From Kangiella spongicola (GTDB lineage: Bacteria > Pseudomonadota > Gammaproteobacteria > Enterobacterales > Kangiellaceae): a DNA stretch of 64,000 nucleotides. A program made the position numbers and the translations under genes. Below the pieces are notes generated by a model. The model worked only from the letters and a program-made list of their open reading frames with translations. It made no database searches and was not told where the DNA came from. Shown in pieces: positions 41,595-52,495 of this stretch; position 1 is the stretch's first letter; every line of letters starts with the position of its first letter. Location of the stretch: positions 124,001 through 188,000 of the forward strand of contig NZ_QICH01000003.1 of the NCBI RefSeq assembly GCF_003194565.2. The letters are read 5' to 3'.

Positions 41595-44411
41595 ATGAAA
41601 AACGGCTTAGAGGCAATGTTTGCTAGTGCCTACCTTTCAGGAGGTAGCGCCGCCTATTTAGAAGAACTTTACGAACAATATCTTGAAGATCCTCAATCAG
41701 TCGATGCCGAATGGCGAGAAAAATTCGATGAGTATGAAAAGGTAAACGAAAAAACAGAAGTGCCACATGGTGCGATTCGTGAACATTTTCGGCAAATCGG
41801 ATTAAATCGTCAGAAATTGGCTTTCAGTCAAGGTGGCGATGCAGCTGCTGACCCAAAGCAGGTCAAAGTTCTCCATCTTATTGAGTCTTATCGAGCTCGT
41901 GGTCATCACCACGCAAAAATCGATCCACTTGGATTGTGGAAACACCCTTACCCAACAGATTTAAGTCTAGAAGCATACGACTTAGGCGACGTTGACCCGA
42001 ATAAAAAATTCCATGTAGGTAATTTAGCCGGTCCAGAGCAACAGTCCTTAAAGGAAATTGTTGAGCGTTTAGAATCGACTTATTGCGGTTCAATTGGTGC
42101 TGAATTCCTACACATCAACGACCTTGAAGAGCGCCGTTGGATTCAAGAAAAACTTGAGTCGGCATCCTCTTCACACAAGTTCCGCAACGAAACTAAAGAG
42201 AAAATTCTTGAAGGTTTGACTGCGGCGGAAGGTCTTGAGAAATACTTAGGCTCTAAATTCCCGGGTGCAAAGCGATTCTCGCTAGAAGGCGGTGACAGTT
42301 TAATCCCGATGATGCGTGACTTTATTAATCAGGCGGGAACGCAAGGTACTAAAGAAATCGTCATCGGTATGGCGCACCGTGGTCGTTTAAACATGCTTGT
42401 CAACGTGATGGGTAAACGACCAGAAGTCCTGTTCGATGAATTTGCGGGTAAGAACGCAGTGGTCGAAGAGGGTAATTCTGGTGACGTTAAATACCACATG
42501 GGTTATTCAAGCGATGTGGAAACAGAGGGTGGCCCAGTTCATTTGGCGCTAGCCTTTAACCCGTCACACTTAGAGATCGTAAGTCCTGTTGTTTTAGGTT
42601 CTGTTCGAGCGCGCCAAGAGCGTCGTAACGACACCGACTGTGAGCAAGTTGTTCCTGTGTTAATTCACGGTGACTCAGCGTTTACAGGTCAGGGCGTTGT
42701 GATGGAACTGTTTAACATGTCACAGGCTCGTGGCTTCTATGTTGGTGGTTCTGTTCACTTAGTCATTAATAACCAAGTTGGCTTTACAACCTCAAAGATT
42801 TTCGACACCCGATCAACAGCTTACTGTACGGACGTTGCGAAAATGGTCGAAGCACCAGTTTTCCATGTTAACGGTGACGATCCTGAAGCCGTTTTATACG
42901 TGACTCGTTTAGCTCTTGAGTTCCGTAACAAGTTTAAGAAAGACGTGGTAATTGACTTAGTTTGTTACCGTCGTCATGGTCATAACGAAGCTGATGAGCC
43001 GAATGCGACTCAGCCAATTATGTACCAAAAAATTAAAAAGCACCCAACCACGCGTAAGGTGTATGAAGATCAGTTAATTTCAGAAGGCAGCATTTCGAAA
43101 GAAAAAGCCAAGAAATTTGTTGATGACTATCGCGACTTGCTAGACAAGGGAGATTCGGTGGTTTTAAACCGAATTCCGACCTATAAAAATGAATTTAGCG
43201 TTGATTGGAGTCCTTTTGTTGGACAGTCTTGGAAGTCACCTGCTAATACGGCGATATCGAAGGAAGCTTTCGATAGATTGGCCGAGCGTATTAGCGATTA
43301 CCCAGAAGACTTACCGTTACAGCGCCAAGTGAAAAAGCTAATGGCTACTCGTAAAGAGATGGCTAAGGGCGAAGTCAAAATGGACTGGGGTTTCGCCGAG
43401 ACTTTGGCTTATGCCACTTTACTTGATGAAGGCTTTGAAGTTCGTCTTTGTGGTCAAGACAGTGGTCGTGGAACATTCTTCCACCGTCATGCTGTATTGC
43501 ACGATCAAGAGGATGCAGAAGTCTACATACCGTTGCAACACATTAAAGAAGATCAGCCGTTATTCACGGTTATTGATTCTGTGTTGTCTGAAGAAGCGGT
43601 TATGGCGTTCGAGTATGGTTATTCGACTAACGAGCCAAATTCTATGGTTATTTGGGAAGGCCAGTTTGGTGACTTCGCAAATGGTGCTCAGGTTGTTATC
43701 GACCAATTTATCAGCTCAGGCGAACAAAAGTGGGGACGTTTATCGGGTCTAACACTGTTCTTGCCACATGGCTATGAAGGTCAAGGTCCAGAGCACAGTT
43801 CGGCACGTTTAGAGCGTTTCTTGCAACTGTCAGCTGAACAAAACATGCAGGTAGTAGTGCCATCAACGCCAGCACAGGCCTTCCACATGATTCGTCGTCA
43901 AATGGTACGCGAGCTTCGTAAGCCATTGATTGTTATGACACCTAAGAGCTTGTTACGTCATCGTGATGCTGTATCGAGCATCGAAGAGCTGACCAATGGC
44001 CAATTCTTAAATGCGATTGACGAAATCGATCAATTCGATAAAAAGAAAGTGGCGCGGGTGGTTATGTGTTCCGGTAAAGTTTATTATGACCTATTGAAAA
44101 AGCGTCGTGATGAAAAGCTGGACCATGTGGCGATTGTTCGAATCGAGCAACTATATCCGTTCCCGCATGAAGAAGTGCAAAATATTCTTAAGACCTATAA
44201 AAATGCGAATACATTTGTATGGTGTCAAGAAGAGCCGAAGAACCAAGGCGCTTGGTATTGCAGCCGTCATAATTTAGATGATGCAGTACCGTCGAAAGAG
44301 CCTGTTATCTTCGCGGGTCGTGCGGCTTCAGCAGCTCCTGCGGTTGGTTATGCAAGTATTCATAACGAACAGCAAGCGAAATTAATTAATGATGCGTTAG
44401 GTTTAGACTAA
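41595..44411 (+). CDS. sucA: 2-oxoglutarate dehydrogenase E1 component
   Basis: 938 residues, normal length. The N-terminal segment SAYLSGGSAAYLEELYEQYLEDP (split near residue 22) is the E2-docking region; then GMAHRGRLNML, GDSAFTGQGVV, INNQVGFTTS and CYRRHGHNEADEP of the thiamine-diphosphate core and GYEGQGPEHSSARLERFLQL in the C-terminal half. Decarboxylates 2-oxoglutarate and transfers succinyl to SucB. Receives carbon from histidine degradation through glutamate. Confidence 0.98.
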   Translation: MKNGLEAMFASAYLSGGSAAYLEELYEQYLEDPQSVDAEWREKFDEYEKVNEKTEVPHGAIREHFRQIGLNRQKLAFSQGGDAAADPKQVKVLHLIESYRARGHHHAKIDPLGLWKHPYPTDLSLEAYDLGDVDPNKKFHVGNLAGPEQQSLKEIVERLESTYCGSIGAEFLHINDLEERRWIQEKLESASSSHKFRNETKEKILEGLTAAEGLEKYLGSKFPGAKRFSLEGGDSLIPMMRDFINQAGTQGTKEIVIGMAHRGRLNMLVNVMGKRPEVLFDEFAGKNAVVEEGNSGDVKYHMGYSSDVETEGGPVHLALAFNPSHLEIVSPVVLGSVRARQERRNDTDCEQVVPVLIHGDSAFTGQGVVMELFNMSQARGFYVGGSVHLVINNQVGFTTSKIFDTRSTAYCTDVAKMVEAPVFHVNGDDPEAVLYVTRLALEFRNKFKKDVVIDLVCYRRHGHNEADEPNATQPIMYQKIKKHPTTRKVYEDQLISEGSISKEKAKKFVDDYRDLLDKGDSVVLNRIPTYKNEFSVDWSPFVGQSWKSPANTAISKEAFDRLAERISDYPEDLPLQRQVKKLMATRKEMAKGEVKMDWGFAETLAYATLLDEGFEVRLCGQDSGRGTFFHRHAVLHDQEDAEVYIPLQHIKEDQPLFTVIDSVLSEEAVMAFEYGYSTNEPNSMVIWEGQFGDFANGAQVVIDQFISSGEQKWGRLSGLTLFLPHGYEGQGPEHSSARLERFLQLSAEQNMQVVVPSTPAQAFHMIRRQMVRELRKPLIVMTPKSLLRHRDAVSSIEELTNGQFLNAIDEIDQFDKKKVARVVMCSGKVYYDLLKKRRDEKLDHVAIVRIEQLYPFPHEEVQNILKTYKNANTFVWCQEEPKNQGAWYCSRHNLDDAVPSKEPVIFAGRAASAAPAVGYASIHNEQQAKLINDALGLD

Positions 44412-44460
44412 ACGCTTCATAAAACGGTTTTAAAATTTAATAAAGGTATAAGGTTAAAAC

Positions 44461-45693
44461 ATGGCTATCGAAATTAAAGTTCCTGTATTGCCTGAATCAG
44501 TAGCGGATGCAACCATTGCTACTTGGCACGTTAAGCCGGGTGAAGCGGTATCTCGTGATCAGAACTTGGTCGATATTGAGACTGATAAAGTTGTTTTGGA
44601 AGTTGTTGCGCCTGAAGATGGTGCTATTTCTGAAATCTTAAAAGATGAGGGTGATACGGTTCTACAAGAAGAAGCGATCGCCAAATTTGAAGCTGGTGCT
44701 GGCGGCGACGCTTCAGCAGCAAGCGATGACTCTTCTGAAGAGAAAAAAGAAGCGCCTAAATCTGACGACAAGGCTGCTGATAACTCAGCGGAGTCTTCGA
44801 AAGATAGCGACGTTTTATCACCAGCGGTTCGTCGTTTAGTGGCAGAGCACAACTTAAACCCTAACGATATTCCTGCGACAGGTAAAAGTGGTCGTTTAAC
44901 CAAGGAAGACGTTGAGAAGTTTATTAAAGACGGCGGAAAGAAATCAGCTCCAGCTGCAAAATCGACTAGCGACGCACCGGTTTCTACTGGTTTACGTGAA
45001 GAAAAGCGTGTTCCAATGACTCGTTTGCGTAAAATGATTGCTACTCGCTTGGTAGAAGCACAGCACAATGCAGCGCTACTTACGACCTTCAACGACATCA
45101 ACATGAAAGAAGTGGTTGAATTACGTGCACGTTACAAAGAGCAGTTCGAGAAAACACATGGCACACGCCTTGGTTTCATGTCGTTCTTCGTAAAAGCTAC
45201 AGTAGAAGCGTTAAAACGCTTCCCAGCAGTTAACGCTTCAATCGACGGTGATGATATTGTTTATCACGGTTATTACGATATCGGTGTGGCGGTTTCTTCT
45301 CCACGCGGTCTGGTTGTCCCAGTTTTGCGTGATGCAGACACAATGAGCCTAGCTGACATCGAAGCTAAAATTCGTGAGTTTGGTCAAAAGGCTCGCGATA
45401 ACAAATTGACTGTCGAAGAGATGACAGGCGGTACCTTTACTATCTCTAACGGTGGTGTATTTGGTTCGTTAATGGCGACACCAATTATCAACCCACCACA
45501 AAGTGGTATTTTGGGTATGAATCGCATGGAAGACCGTCCAGTTGTCATTGACGGCGAAATCGTTATTCGTCCTATGATGAATGTGGCGCTATCGTATGAC
45601 CATCGAATCATTGATGGCCGTGAATCAGTAGGCTTCTTGAAAACTATCAAAGAGTTTATTGAAGATCCTGCGCGCATCTTATTGGATGTCTAA
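44461..45693 (+). CDS. sucB: 2-oxoglutarate dehydrogenase E2 component (dihydrolipoyl succinyltransferase)
   Basis: 410 residues: one lipoyl domain (1-77, lipoyl-Lys in [12 protein letters not shown]), an acidic/Ala-rich linker, the E3-binding domain ([17 protein letters not shown], about 118-134) and the catalytic domain ending in [11 protein letters not shown] with the active-site His and Asp. Forms the complex core with SucA; the E3 gene lpd is not next to it. Confidence 0.98.
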   Translation: MAIEIKVPVLPESVADATIATWHVKPGEAVSRDQNLVDIETDKVVLEVVAPEDGAISEILKDEGDTVLQEEAIAKFEAGAGGDASAASDDSSEEKKEAPKSDDKAADNSAESSKDSDVLSPAVRRLVAEHNLNPNDIPATGKSGRLTKEDVEKFIKDGGKKSAPAAKSTSDAPVSTGLREEKRVPMTRLRKMIATRLVEAQHNAALLTTFNDINMKEVVELRARYKEQFEKTHGTRLGFMSFFVKATVEALKRFPAVNASIDGDDIVYHGYYDIGVAVSSPRGLVVPVLRDADTMSLADIEAKIREFGQKARDNKLTVEEMTGGTFTISNGGVFGSLMATPIINPPQSGILGMNRMEDRPVVIDGEIVIRPMMNVALSYDHRIIDGRESVGFLKTIKEFIEDPARILLDV

Positions 45694-45711
45694 GCATTTA
45701 TTTTCAAGTTT

Positions 45712-45741
45712 ATGCCGAACTTAATGTTCGGCATTTTGTTT
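45712..45741 (+). terminator. Intrinsic terminator between sucB and sucC
   Basis: ATGCCGAAC (45712-45720), loop TTAAT, GTTCGGCAT (45726-45734) then TTTGTTTTTTT. A strong stem with a T run in the 77-base gap, so sucCD is partly or wholly separate from sucAB. Confidence 0.88.
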
Positions 45742-45770
45742 TTTTATTAAAGTGAAATTAGGAACATCAA

Positions 45771-46937
45771 ATGAACCTACACGAGTATCAAGGTAAACAA
45801 TTATTCCGTGAATACGGTTTACCAGTATCTGAAGGTTATGCAGTCGATAACCCTCAGTCAGCTTTTGAAGCTGCTGGTCAAATCGGTGGTGACATGTGGG
45901 TTGTAAAAGCTCAAGTTCACGCTGGTGGCCGTGGTAAAGCAGGTGGTGTAAAGCTTGTTAAAACTAAAGAAGAAGTTAAAGAGTTTGCTAAGCAGTGGTT
46001 AGGCAAAAACTTAGTAACTTATCAAACCGATGCTAATGGTCAGCCTGTTAGCAAAATCTTAGTTGAGTCTTGCACAGACATTGCACAAGAACTTTACTTA
46101 GGCGCAGTTATCGACCGTGCTACACGTCGCGTTGTTTTCATGGCGTCGACAGAAGGTGGTGTTGAGATCGAAACTGTTGCTGAAGAAACTCCTGAAAAGA
46201 TTCTTAAAGCGACTATCGATCCATTAGTAGGCCCTCAGCCATACCAAGGTCGTGAGTTAGCGTTTAAATTAGGTCTAGAAGGTAAGCAAGTAAAGCAATT
46301 TACACATATCTTCATCCAGCTAGCTAAAATGTTCGTTGAAAAGGATCTAGCTCTTCTTGAAATTAACCCTCTAGTTATTAAAGAAGATGGCGACTTACAC
46401 TGCTTAGATGCAAAAATTAACATCGATGGCAACGCTTTATACCGTCACAACCAATTGTCGGAAATGCACGATCCTTCGCAAGAAGACGAGCGTGAAGCGC
46501 ACGCAGCTAAGTTTGAACTTAACTATGTAGCGTTAGACGGCAACATCGGTTGTATGGTTAACGGTGCTGGTCTTGCGATGGGAACAATGGACATCATTAA
46601 GTTACACGGTGGTGAGCCAGCGAACTTCCTAGACGTAGGTGGCGGTGCGACTAAAGAGCGTGTTTCTGAAGCATTTAAAATTATCCTTTCAGACGACAAC
46701 GTTAAAGCAGTATTGGTTAACATTTTCGGTGGTATCGTCCGTTGTGACCTTATTGCTGAAGGTATTATCGGTGCGGTTAAAGAAGTTGGTATCGAAGACC
46801 CTGTTGTTGTACGCCTAGAAGGTAACAACGCTGAGTTAGGTACAAAAGTTCTTGCTGAGTCTGGTTTGAATATTATCGCGGCAGAAAGCTTAACTGACGC
46901 AGCCAAAAAAGTTGTTGCTGCAGCGGAGGGCAAATAA
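45771..46937 (+). CDS. sucC: Succinyl-CoA synthetase beta subunit
   Basis: 388 residues. [22 protein letters not shown] (split around residue 12) opens an ATP-grasp domain with [19 protein letters not shown] (about 46-64) and LEINPLV; the C-terminal part has GGAT and [10 protein letters not shown]. Makes ATP or GTP from succinyl-CoA with SucD. Preceded by AGGAA and coupled to sucD by a one-base overlap (TAATG). Confidence 0.98.
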   Translation: MNLHEYQGKQLFREYGLPVSEGYAVDNPQSAFEAAGQIGGDMWVVKAQVHAGGRGKAGGVKLVKTKEEVKEFAKQWLGKNLVTYQTDANGQPVSKILVESCTDIAQELYLGAVIDRATRRVVFMASTEGGVEIETVAEETPEKILKATIDPLVGPQPYQGRELAFKLGLEGKQVKQFTHIFIQLAKMFVEKDLALLEINPLVIKEDGDLHCLDAKINIDGNALYRHNQLSEMHDPSQEDEREAHAAKFELNYVALDGNIGCMVNGAGLAMGTMDIIKLHGGEPANFLDVGGGATKERVSEAFKIILSDDNVKAVLVNIFGGIVRCDLIAEGIIGAVKEVGIEDPVVVRLEGNNAELGTKVLAESGLNIIAAESLTDAAKKVVAAAEGK

Positions 46938-47809
46938 TGAGTATTTTATTAACTAAAGACACTAAAGTTATTTGTCAGGGTATCACTGGCTCACAAGGTA
47001 CTTTCCACACTGAGCAAGCGATCGAATACGGCACAAACATGGTTGGCGGTGTAACTCCTGGTAAAGGCGGTCAAACGCACTTAGGTTTACCAGTATTCAA
47101 CACAGTTGCTGAAGCTGTAGAAAAAACTGGTGCAGAAGCGTCGGTTATCTATGTTCCAGCTCCTTTCTGTAAAGATTCTATCCTTGAAGCGGCAAACGCT
47201 GGTATCGAGCTAGTTATCTGTATTACTGAAGGTATTCCAACTCTTGATATGTTAGAAGCTAAAATCGTATGTGACCGTTTAGGCGTGCGTTTAATTGGCC
47301 CTAACTGCCCAGGCGTTATCACTCCAGGCGAAAGTAAGATTGGTATTATGCCAGGTCACATCCATAAGCCAGGTAAAGTTGGTATTGTTTCGCGTTCTGG
47401 TACTTTAACGTACGAAGCGGTTAAGCAAACAACTGATTACGGCTTTGGTCAGTCGACGTGTGTTGGTATCGGTGGTGATCCAATCCCAGGTTCTAGCTTT
47501 ATCGACATTTTAGAATTGTTCGAAAAAGATCCTGCGACTGAAGCTATCGTGATGATTGGTGAAATCGGTGGTTCAGCTGAAGAAGAAGCGGCTGCTTACA
47601 TCAAAGAAAACGTCACTAAGCCAGTAGTATCATACATTGCCGGTGTTACAGCACCTCCAGGCAAGCGTATGGGCCACGCGGGCGCTATTATCGCTGGTGG
47701 TAAGGGTACAGCTGCTGAGAAGTTTGCTGCTCTTGAAGACGCAGGTGTTAAAACCGTTCGCTCTTTAGCTGACATTGGCGCAGCAATGAAAGAAGTGACA
47801 GGTTGGTAA
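46937..47809 (+). CDS. sucD: Succinyl-CoA synthetase alpha subunit
   Basis: 290 residues. CoA-binding start [17 protein letters not shown] (13-29), [35 protein letters not shown] and the phospho-histidine loop GHAGAII (about 246). Last gene of the TCA block. Confidence 0.98.
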   Translation: MSILLTKDTKVICQGITGSQGTFHTEQAIEYGTNMVGGVTPGKGGQTHLGLPVFNTVAEAVEKTGAEASVIYVPAPFCKDSILEAANAGIELVICITEGIPTLDMLEAKIVCDRLGVRLIGPNCPGVITPGESKIGIMPGHIHKPGKVGIVSRSGTLTYEAVKQTTDYGFGQSTCVGIGGDPIPGSSFIDILELFEKDPATEAIVMIGEIGGSAEEEAAAYIKENVTKPVVSYIAGVTAPPGKRMGHAGAIIAGGKGTAAEKFAALEDAGVKTVRSLADIGAAMKEVTGW

Positions 47810-47824
47810 TTTTTCCTGTTCTGA

Positions 47825-47855
47825 AAAGCCGCAGCTTAGCCTGCGGCTTTTTTTT
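47825..47855 (+). terminator. Terminator of sucCD
   Basis: AAAGCCGCAG, loop CTTAGC, CTGCGGCTTT and a run of T. Confidence 0.95.
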
Positions 47856-48066
47856 GCCTGTATAAAATGCGACTGTTGTTCGTAAGATTATTGGTGTCAG
47901 TGCTTTGTAAGAGTGTCATATTTATTAACATTTAGTCTATATACAGATACAAAGCTTTGTTAGATACTTTATCGAGCTTTAATGCTTTAGGGTATTTTGG
48001 CATTATGTAAATCCAACGAACAACCATGCAGAAAGCAGGGTATTACAAATAATTAGAGGGATATCT

Positions 48067-50805
48067 ATGGTTTTAACATTCAAAAAAACTTTCTTAGCAA
48101 TTGCATTAGCCACTGGAGTGGCGTCCGCTTATGCCAAGTTACCTGAGGGGGTAGAGAAAGTTACTTCAGTAGAAGGTATTACAGAGTATCGTCTTGATAA
48201 TGGTTTACAGGTTTTACTGTTTCCCGATCCAAGCCAGGAAACTGTTACTGTAAATATTACCTATCATGTCGGTTCAAAGCATGAAAACTATGGTGAAACA
48301 GGGATGGCTCACTTGCTAGAGCATTTAGTTTTTAAAGGCACGCCTAAGCACAAAGATATCCCTAAGGAACTGACCGACCATGGCGCTGAACCAAACGGTA
48401 CCACCTGGTACGATCGCACCAACTATTTCGAAACCTTTACCGCAACTCCTGAAAACCTCGAATGGGCATTGGATCTAGAAGCGGATCGAATGATCAATTC
48501 TTTTATCGCTAAAAAAGATTTGGATAGCGAAATGACTGTGGTACGTAATGAGCTCGAAAATGGTGAAAACAACCCAGTTCGAGTTTTAATTCAGCGACTC
48601 ATGGCAACGGCATTCGATTGGCACAATTATGGTAAAACTACCATTGGTGCACGTTCTGATTTAGAAAACGTTGATATTAGTAATCTGCAAGCTTTTTACC
48701 GCAAGTACTATCAGCCTGATAACGCAACTTTAATTGTGTCAGGAAAAATTGATGAAGAAAATGTCATCAAGCTTATTGAAGAAGAGTTTGGTGATATTCC
48801 AAAGCCACAGCGTGTTATTCCAGAGCTTTACACTGAAGAGCCTATTCAAGATGGCGAAAGACGTGTTGTTATTCGTCGTCCTGGTGATGTACAGATGCTT
48901 GGAGTGCTTTATAAGGCACCCGCTGGCTCAGCAGAAGACTTCGCAGCAACTCAGGTTTTGACACAAATATTAGGCGACAGCCAGACGGGGCGTTTACATG
49001 AAGCACTTGTAAAGAATGAGCTTGCTGCTTCGACTTTTGGCTTTCCATTCCAGCTAGGCGAACCTGGCGTATTATTATTCGTTGCCCAGGTGGCCAAAGA
49101 CAAAGACATCGGAAAAACAGAGGAAGCCATTTTAAAAGCATTGGAAGATATTGCTAATAATCCGATTACAGAAGATGAGGTTAAGCGCGCCAAAGCGAAA
49201 ATATTAAAGCAAATCGAACTAAGGTTTAACTCATCACAAAGCATTGCGCTTGGGCTCACTGAGTGGGTCGGCATGGGCGATTGGAGACTTCTGTTCCTAA
49301 ACCGTGATCGTCTAGAGAAGGTAACGGTAGAAGATGTTCAGGCCGCCGCTAACGAATATCTCATTAGGGATAACCGTACTTTAGGTCTGTTTTTGCCTGA
49401 GCAAAAACCAAAGCGCGCTGAGTCGATTGTTCGCGTAAAGTCAGAAGACATTACTGAAATGCTTAAAGACTACAAAGGGCGTGAGGCTGTGGCGCAAGGT
49501 GAGGACTTTGACCCTTCGCATGAGAATATCGATTCACGTGTTATAAAATCGTCGCTTAGTAATGGCGCCAAAGTTGTTTACTTACCTAAGAAAACCCGTG
49601 GTGAGTCAGTAATTGCAACAATTCGACTGGATATCGGTAATCTTGATGATCTTCGTAACAGCGGCGTTGTGCCATCGATTGCAGCAGGCATGCTAAAGCG
49701 GGGAACGACTAAACACACCCGCGAAGAACTTCAGGCTGAGTTCGACCGCCTTAAAGCCAATGTCAGCGTTGGTGGTGGCTCTACTGGACTGACGGTTACA
49801 GTGGAAACTAAAAAAGAAAATTTAGCTGAGGTGATTGGTTTAGTCGAAGAGGTTTTGAAGCAACCAAGCTTTAGCAACGAAGAGCTAGAAATCCTTAAGC
49901 GTGAGCGAGTTGTTGGTTTAGAGCAGCAAAAGCAACAACCTCAAACTCAAGTATTCTTGCAGTTAGATCGTCACTTGAGCACTTATGATGAGTCGCATCC
50001 GTACTACACCATGAGTATTGACGAACAAATTGAAGCGATTAATAAGGTTACGCCAGAACAGCTTAAGGCTTTCCATAGCAACTTTATAGGCGCACAAGAC
50101 GCGGACATAGCGTTGGTTGGTGACTTCGATAAAGAGCAACTACAATCAGTCTTGGAAAAGGCACTTGGTGATTGGAACTCTAAAGTCGAGTATAAGAGAA
50201 TTGAAACCTCAGCTTCCGATGTGGAGTCAATCAATAAGTTTGTCGACACTCCTGACAAAGCTGGAGCAGCATTTGGTGCTAGGACTCAAATTCCTATTAG
50301 CGACAGTCATCCTGATTACCCAGCGCTACTAGTAGCCAATCAAATCTTTGGTGGCGGTTTCTTGAATAGCCGTTTGGCCAAAAGATTGCGTCAAAAAGAC
50401 GGTTTGAGTTATGGCGCTGGAGCCTTTATTCGAGCAAGCTCTTATGACGATAAGGCGACTTTTACTGCCTATGCAATTTGTGCCCCAGAAAATCTATCGA
50501 AGGTTGAGCTGGGTTTCAAAGAAGAGTTCCAGAAGGTCATTGATGAAGGGTTTACTCAGCAGGAGCTAGACGATGCGGTAAAAGGAATGTTACAGAACCG
50601 TAGAGTTGATCGCGCCAAGGACAGCCGTCTTGTGTGGACTCTGGCAGGCAATATCGATCTAAATCGTTCGATGATGTGGGATAAAGACTTTGAGGAGGCA
50701 TTAAAATCTTTAACTGTTGAAGATATCAACAGAGCTTTCCGCAAACATCTAAGTTTAGATAATATCTCTATTGTTAAAGCTGGAGATAAGGCTAAAGCCG
50801 AGTAA
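48067..50805 (+). CDS. Secreted M16 family zinc metalloprotease
   Basis: 912 residues, strong ribosome site AGAGGGA. Signal peptide 1-23 (ASAYA end). First M16 half holds the inverted zinc motif His82-Leu-Leu-Glu85-His86 and the downstream Glu region RNELENGENNP; second half (about 500-912) is the usual inactive lobe with VASE-like changes and RLAKRLRQKDGLSYGAGAF (split around residue 775). Such two-lobed enzymes digest short peptides in the periplasm in a closed chamber. Single gene between two terminators. Confidence 0.94.
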   Translation: MVLTFKKTFLAIALATGVASAYAKLPEGVEKVTSVEGITEYRLDNGLQVLLFPDPSQETVTVNITYHVGSKHENYGETGMAHLLEHLVFKGTPKHKDIPKELTDHGAEPNGTTWYDRTNYFETFTATPENLEWALDLEADRMINSFIAKKDLDSEMTVVRNELENGENNPVRVLIQRLMATAFDWHNYGKTTIGARSDLENVDISNLQAFYRKYYQPDNATLIVSGKIDEENVIKLIEEEFGDIPKPQRVIPELYTEEPIQDGERRVVIRRPGDVQMLGVLYKAPAGSAEDFAATQVLTQILGDSQTGRLHEALVKNELAASTFGFPFQLGEPGVLLFVAQVAKDKDIGKTEEAILKALEDIANNPITEDEVKRAKAKILKQIELRFNSSQSIALGLTEWVGMGDWRLLFLNRDRLEKVTVEDVQAAANEYLIRDNRTLGLFLPEQKPKRAESIVRVKSEDITEMLKDYKGREAVAQGEDFDPSHENIDSRVIKSSLSNGAKVVYLPKKTRGESVIATIRLDIGNLDDLRNSGVVPSIAAGMLKRGTTKHTREELQAEFDRLKANVSVGGGSTGLTVTVETKKENLAEVIGLVEEVLKQPSFSNEELEILKRERVVGLEQQKQQPQTQVFLQLDRHLSTYDESHPYYTMSIDEQIEAINKVTPEQLKAFHSNFIGAQDADIALVGDFDKEQLQSVLEKALGDWNSKVEYKRIETSASDVESINKFVDTPDKAGAAFGARTQIPISDSHPDYPALLVANQIFGGGFLNSRLAKRLRQKDGLSYGAGAFIRASSYDDKATFTAYAICAPENLSKVELGFKEEFQKVIDEGFTQQELDDAVKGMLQNRRVDRAKDSRLVWTLAGNIDLNRSMMWDKDFEEALKSLTVEDINRAFRKHLSLDNISIVKAGDKAKAE

Positions 50806-50822
50806 TTTTAGTCAATAAAGAT

Positions 50823-50855
50823 AAAGCCGTGAATTAAACCTCACGGCTTTTTTTA
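50823..50855 (+). terminator. Terminator of the M16 protease gene
   Basis: AAAGCCGTGA, loop ATTAAACC, TCACGGCTTT and a T run; converges with the DUF4139 gene. Confidence 0.93.
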
Positions 50856-50881
50856 TAGATATTAGTTTTTGATATACAAAC

Positions 50882-52402
50882 TTACCAAGAATAATTTACA
50901 GTGTAATTCACCGTTACCTCACCATTGGCAGGAACTTCTACGTCAAAATGTATATGGCGCGAGTCTTGCTTGGTAAAGTCATGAGACTTACGGCCAATCT
51001 TCCATTGTGACCAGCGATATAGCGTTTCTCTAATCACGACCTTGGCATCTTCAGGTTTATGATTGCGAAGCGTGATTTCAAAGCTTTCGCTCATAGTGCG
51101 AGCCTTGGTATTAACGTGATAGTCGGTCTGAGTTCGCTCGCCTTTAATATCAAAAGCATTGCCCATCTTGATCAGGACGTCTTCGTCTTTAGGCGTGTGA
51201 TCAATAATATCTTCGCCAATAAACTCTAAACTACCGTCAGAGTCCTTTTGATTAACGCGAATACGACCCGCAGGAAGTGGCATGCCCATATTATTTTCTT
51301 CGTTGTTATTGAAGCGCAAATAAACGTTTACATCGCTTTGAGTGTTACGACCATAGCTTTGGTTGGTATTTAAGCCACCGTAGGCGTATTGGCTCGATGC
51401 ATCGAATACCAGCTCTTTCTTACAGCTGATATCACTAACAGATGGGAACAGCTCAAGTTGTTTGGTTGAATTATCCGGGAGCGTAGCAGGGCGCCCTAGA
51501 GTATACAGGTGGTATTCGAAGAATGCTTTTTCTTGAAAGCCTGATGAGTCCGCCATTGCTTCAGCTCTAGAATACATCACTTCAGGTCTTGGCGAGCTCT
51601 GATTCTTTACTCGATTGACATCACCAGCCACTAATTTAAGTTTAGCATCTTCAAAACTGGCACCGGACTGGTTGATAATACTGACCCACGCTGAAAGATC
51701 GAGTTTACAAGCGTCTTCTTCGCTATAGATAAGATTATAATCTGACCACCAAGTCATGCCTTCTGTCTGGTAGCTTAGCTCGATGTCATGCTTACCAGGT
51801 TTGTTAGCATTTAAGTCCCAAAGTAATGTGGGTTTGGTTCTTAAACCACCAGGCAGTTGTGGGAATTTGATATTGCTGTAATTATTGATGCTATGGATGT
51901 TACCGCGGCTGTCTTTTAAAACCAGCCCACCTGTGGCACTGATTAATTCGCCTTCGATTTTATTAATGTCGTTACCTTGTACCTGTTCTACCGTTATGAC
52001 TTTTCCTAGATAACGTTGGAGTAACTTTTGCTGGCTAACCAAGTCAAACTGGTAATTTTGCTCTAACACATGAGCGCTAGGGTCAGTTAACGAGCGGAAT
52101 GAAACCGTCGTTGGATCTAGTAGCGCTGCCACATCATCCACTTCGAGCCTGTTCAAGCCTTTCTTTATATTATGGGTTTGAGTGCTTTTTACTACAGCAT
52201 AACCTGGAACATTGTAATTACGGTTATGTTGGCCAGGTACTGGGCGGTAGCTGTTCGGTGAGATAGAGCCTGGTTGAGCACTGCTATAAATGGTGATTGC
52301 ATCTTTATCGGTAGCTGACTTTGCTGCGCTCATAGAAGGCACTCCTAACGTTGCAGAAATTAATATTGCCAAAAGGCTATATGAGTTATGTTTAATTTGC
52401 AT
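50882..52402 (-). CDS. DUF4139 domain protein, secreted
   Basis: 506 residues from the ATG at 52402 with AAGGAA seven bases upstream; a longer frame precedes it without support. Signal peptide about 1-26. The body shows the DUF4139 pattern: IKKGLNRLEVDDVAALLDPTTVSF (split near residue 85), GGLVLKDSRGNIHSI, YQTEGMTWWSDYNLIY and a C-terminal part with ITLRNHKPEDAKVVIRETLYRWSQW. Function unknown; probably an envelope-located beta-rich protein. Divergent from the yceI-like gene. Confidence 0.85.
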   Translation of the reverse strand: MQIKHNSYSLLAILISATLGVPSMSAAKSATDKDAITIYSSAQPGSISPNSYRPVPGQHNRNYNVPGYAVVKSTQTHNIKKGLNRLEVDDVAALLDPTTVSFRSLTDPSAHVLEQNYQFDLVSQQKLLQRYLGKVITVEQVQGNDINKIEGELISATGGLVLKDSRGNIHSINNYSNIKFPQLPGGLRTKPTLLWDLNANKPGKHDIELSYQTEGMTWWSDYNLIYSEEDACKLDLSAWVSIINQSGASFEDAKLKLVAGDVNRVKNQSSPRPEVMYSRAEAMADSSGFQEKAFFEYHLYTLGRPATLPDNSTKQLELFPSVSDISCKKELVFDASSQYAYGGLNTNQSYGRNTQSDVNVYLRFNNNEENNMGMPLPAGRIRVNQKDSDGSLEFIGEDIIDHTPKDEDVLIKMGNAFDIKGERTQTDYHVNTKARTMSESFEITLRNHKPEDAKVVIRETLYRWSQWKIGRKSHDFTKQDSRHIHFDVEVPANGEVTVNYTVNYSW

Positions 52403-52495
52403 GAAAGATTCCTTGTATTTTAGTGCTTTGACCACTATAAACGTCAGAGTAACCTAAAAGGGTTAGATTCTTCAAAATTTTTAAAAGGTTTAAAA

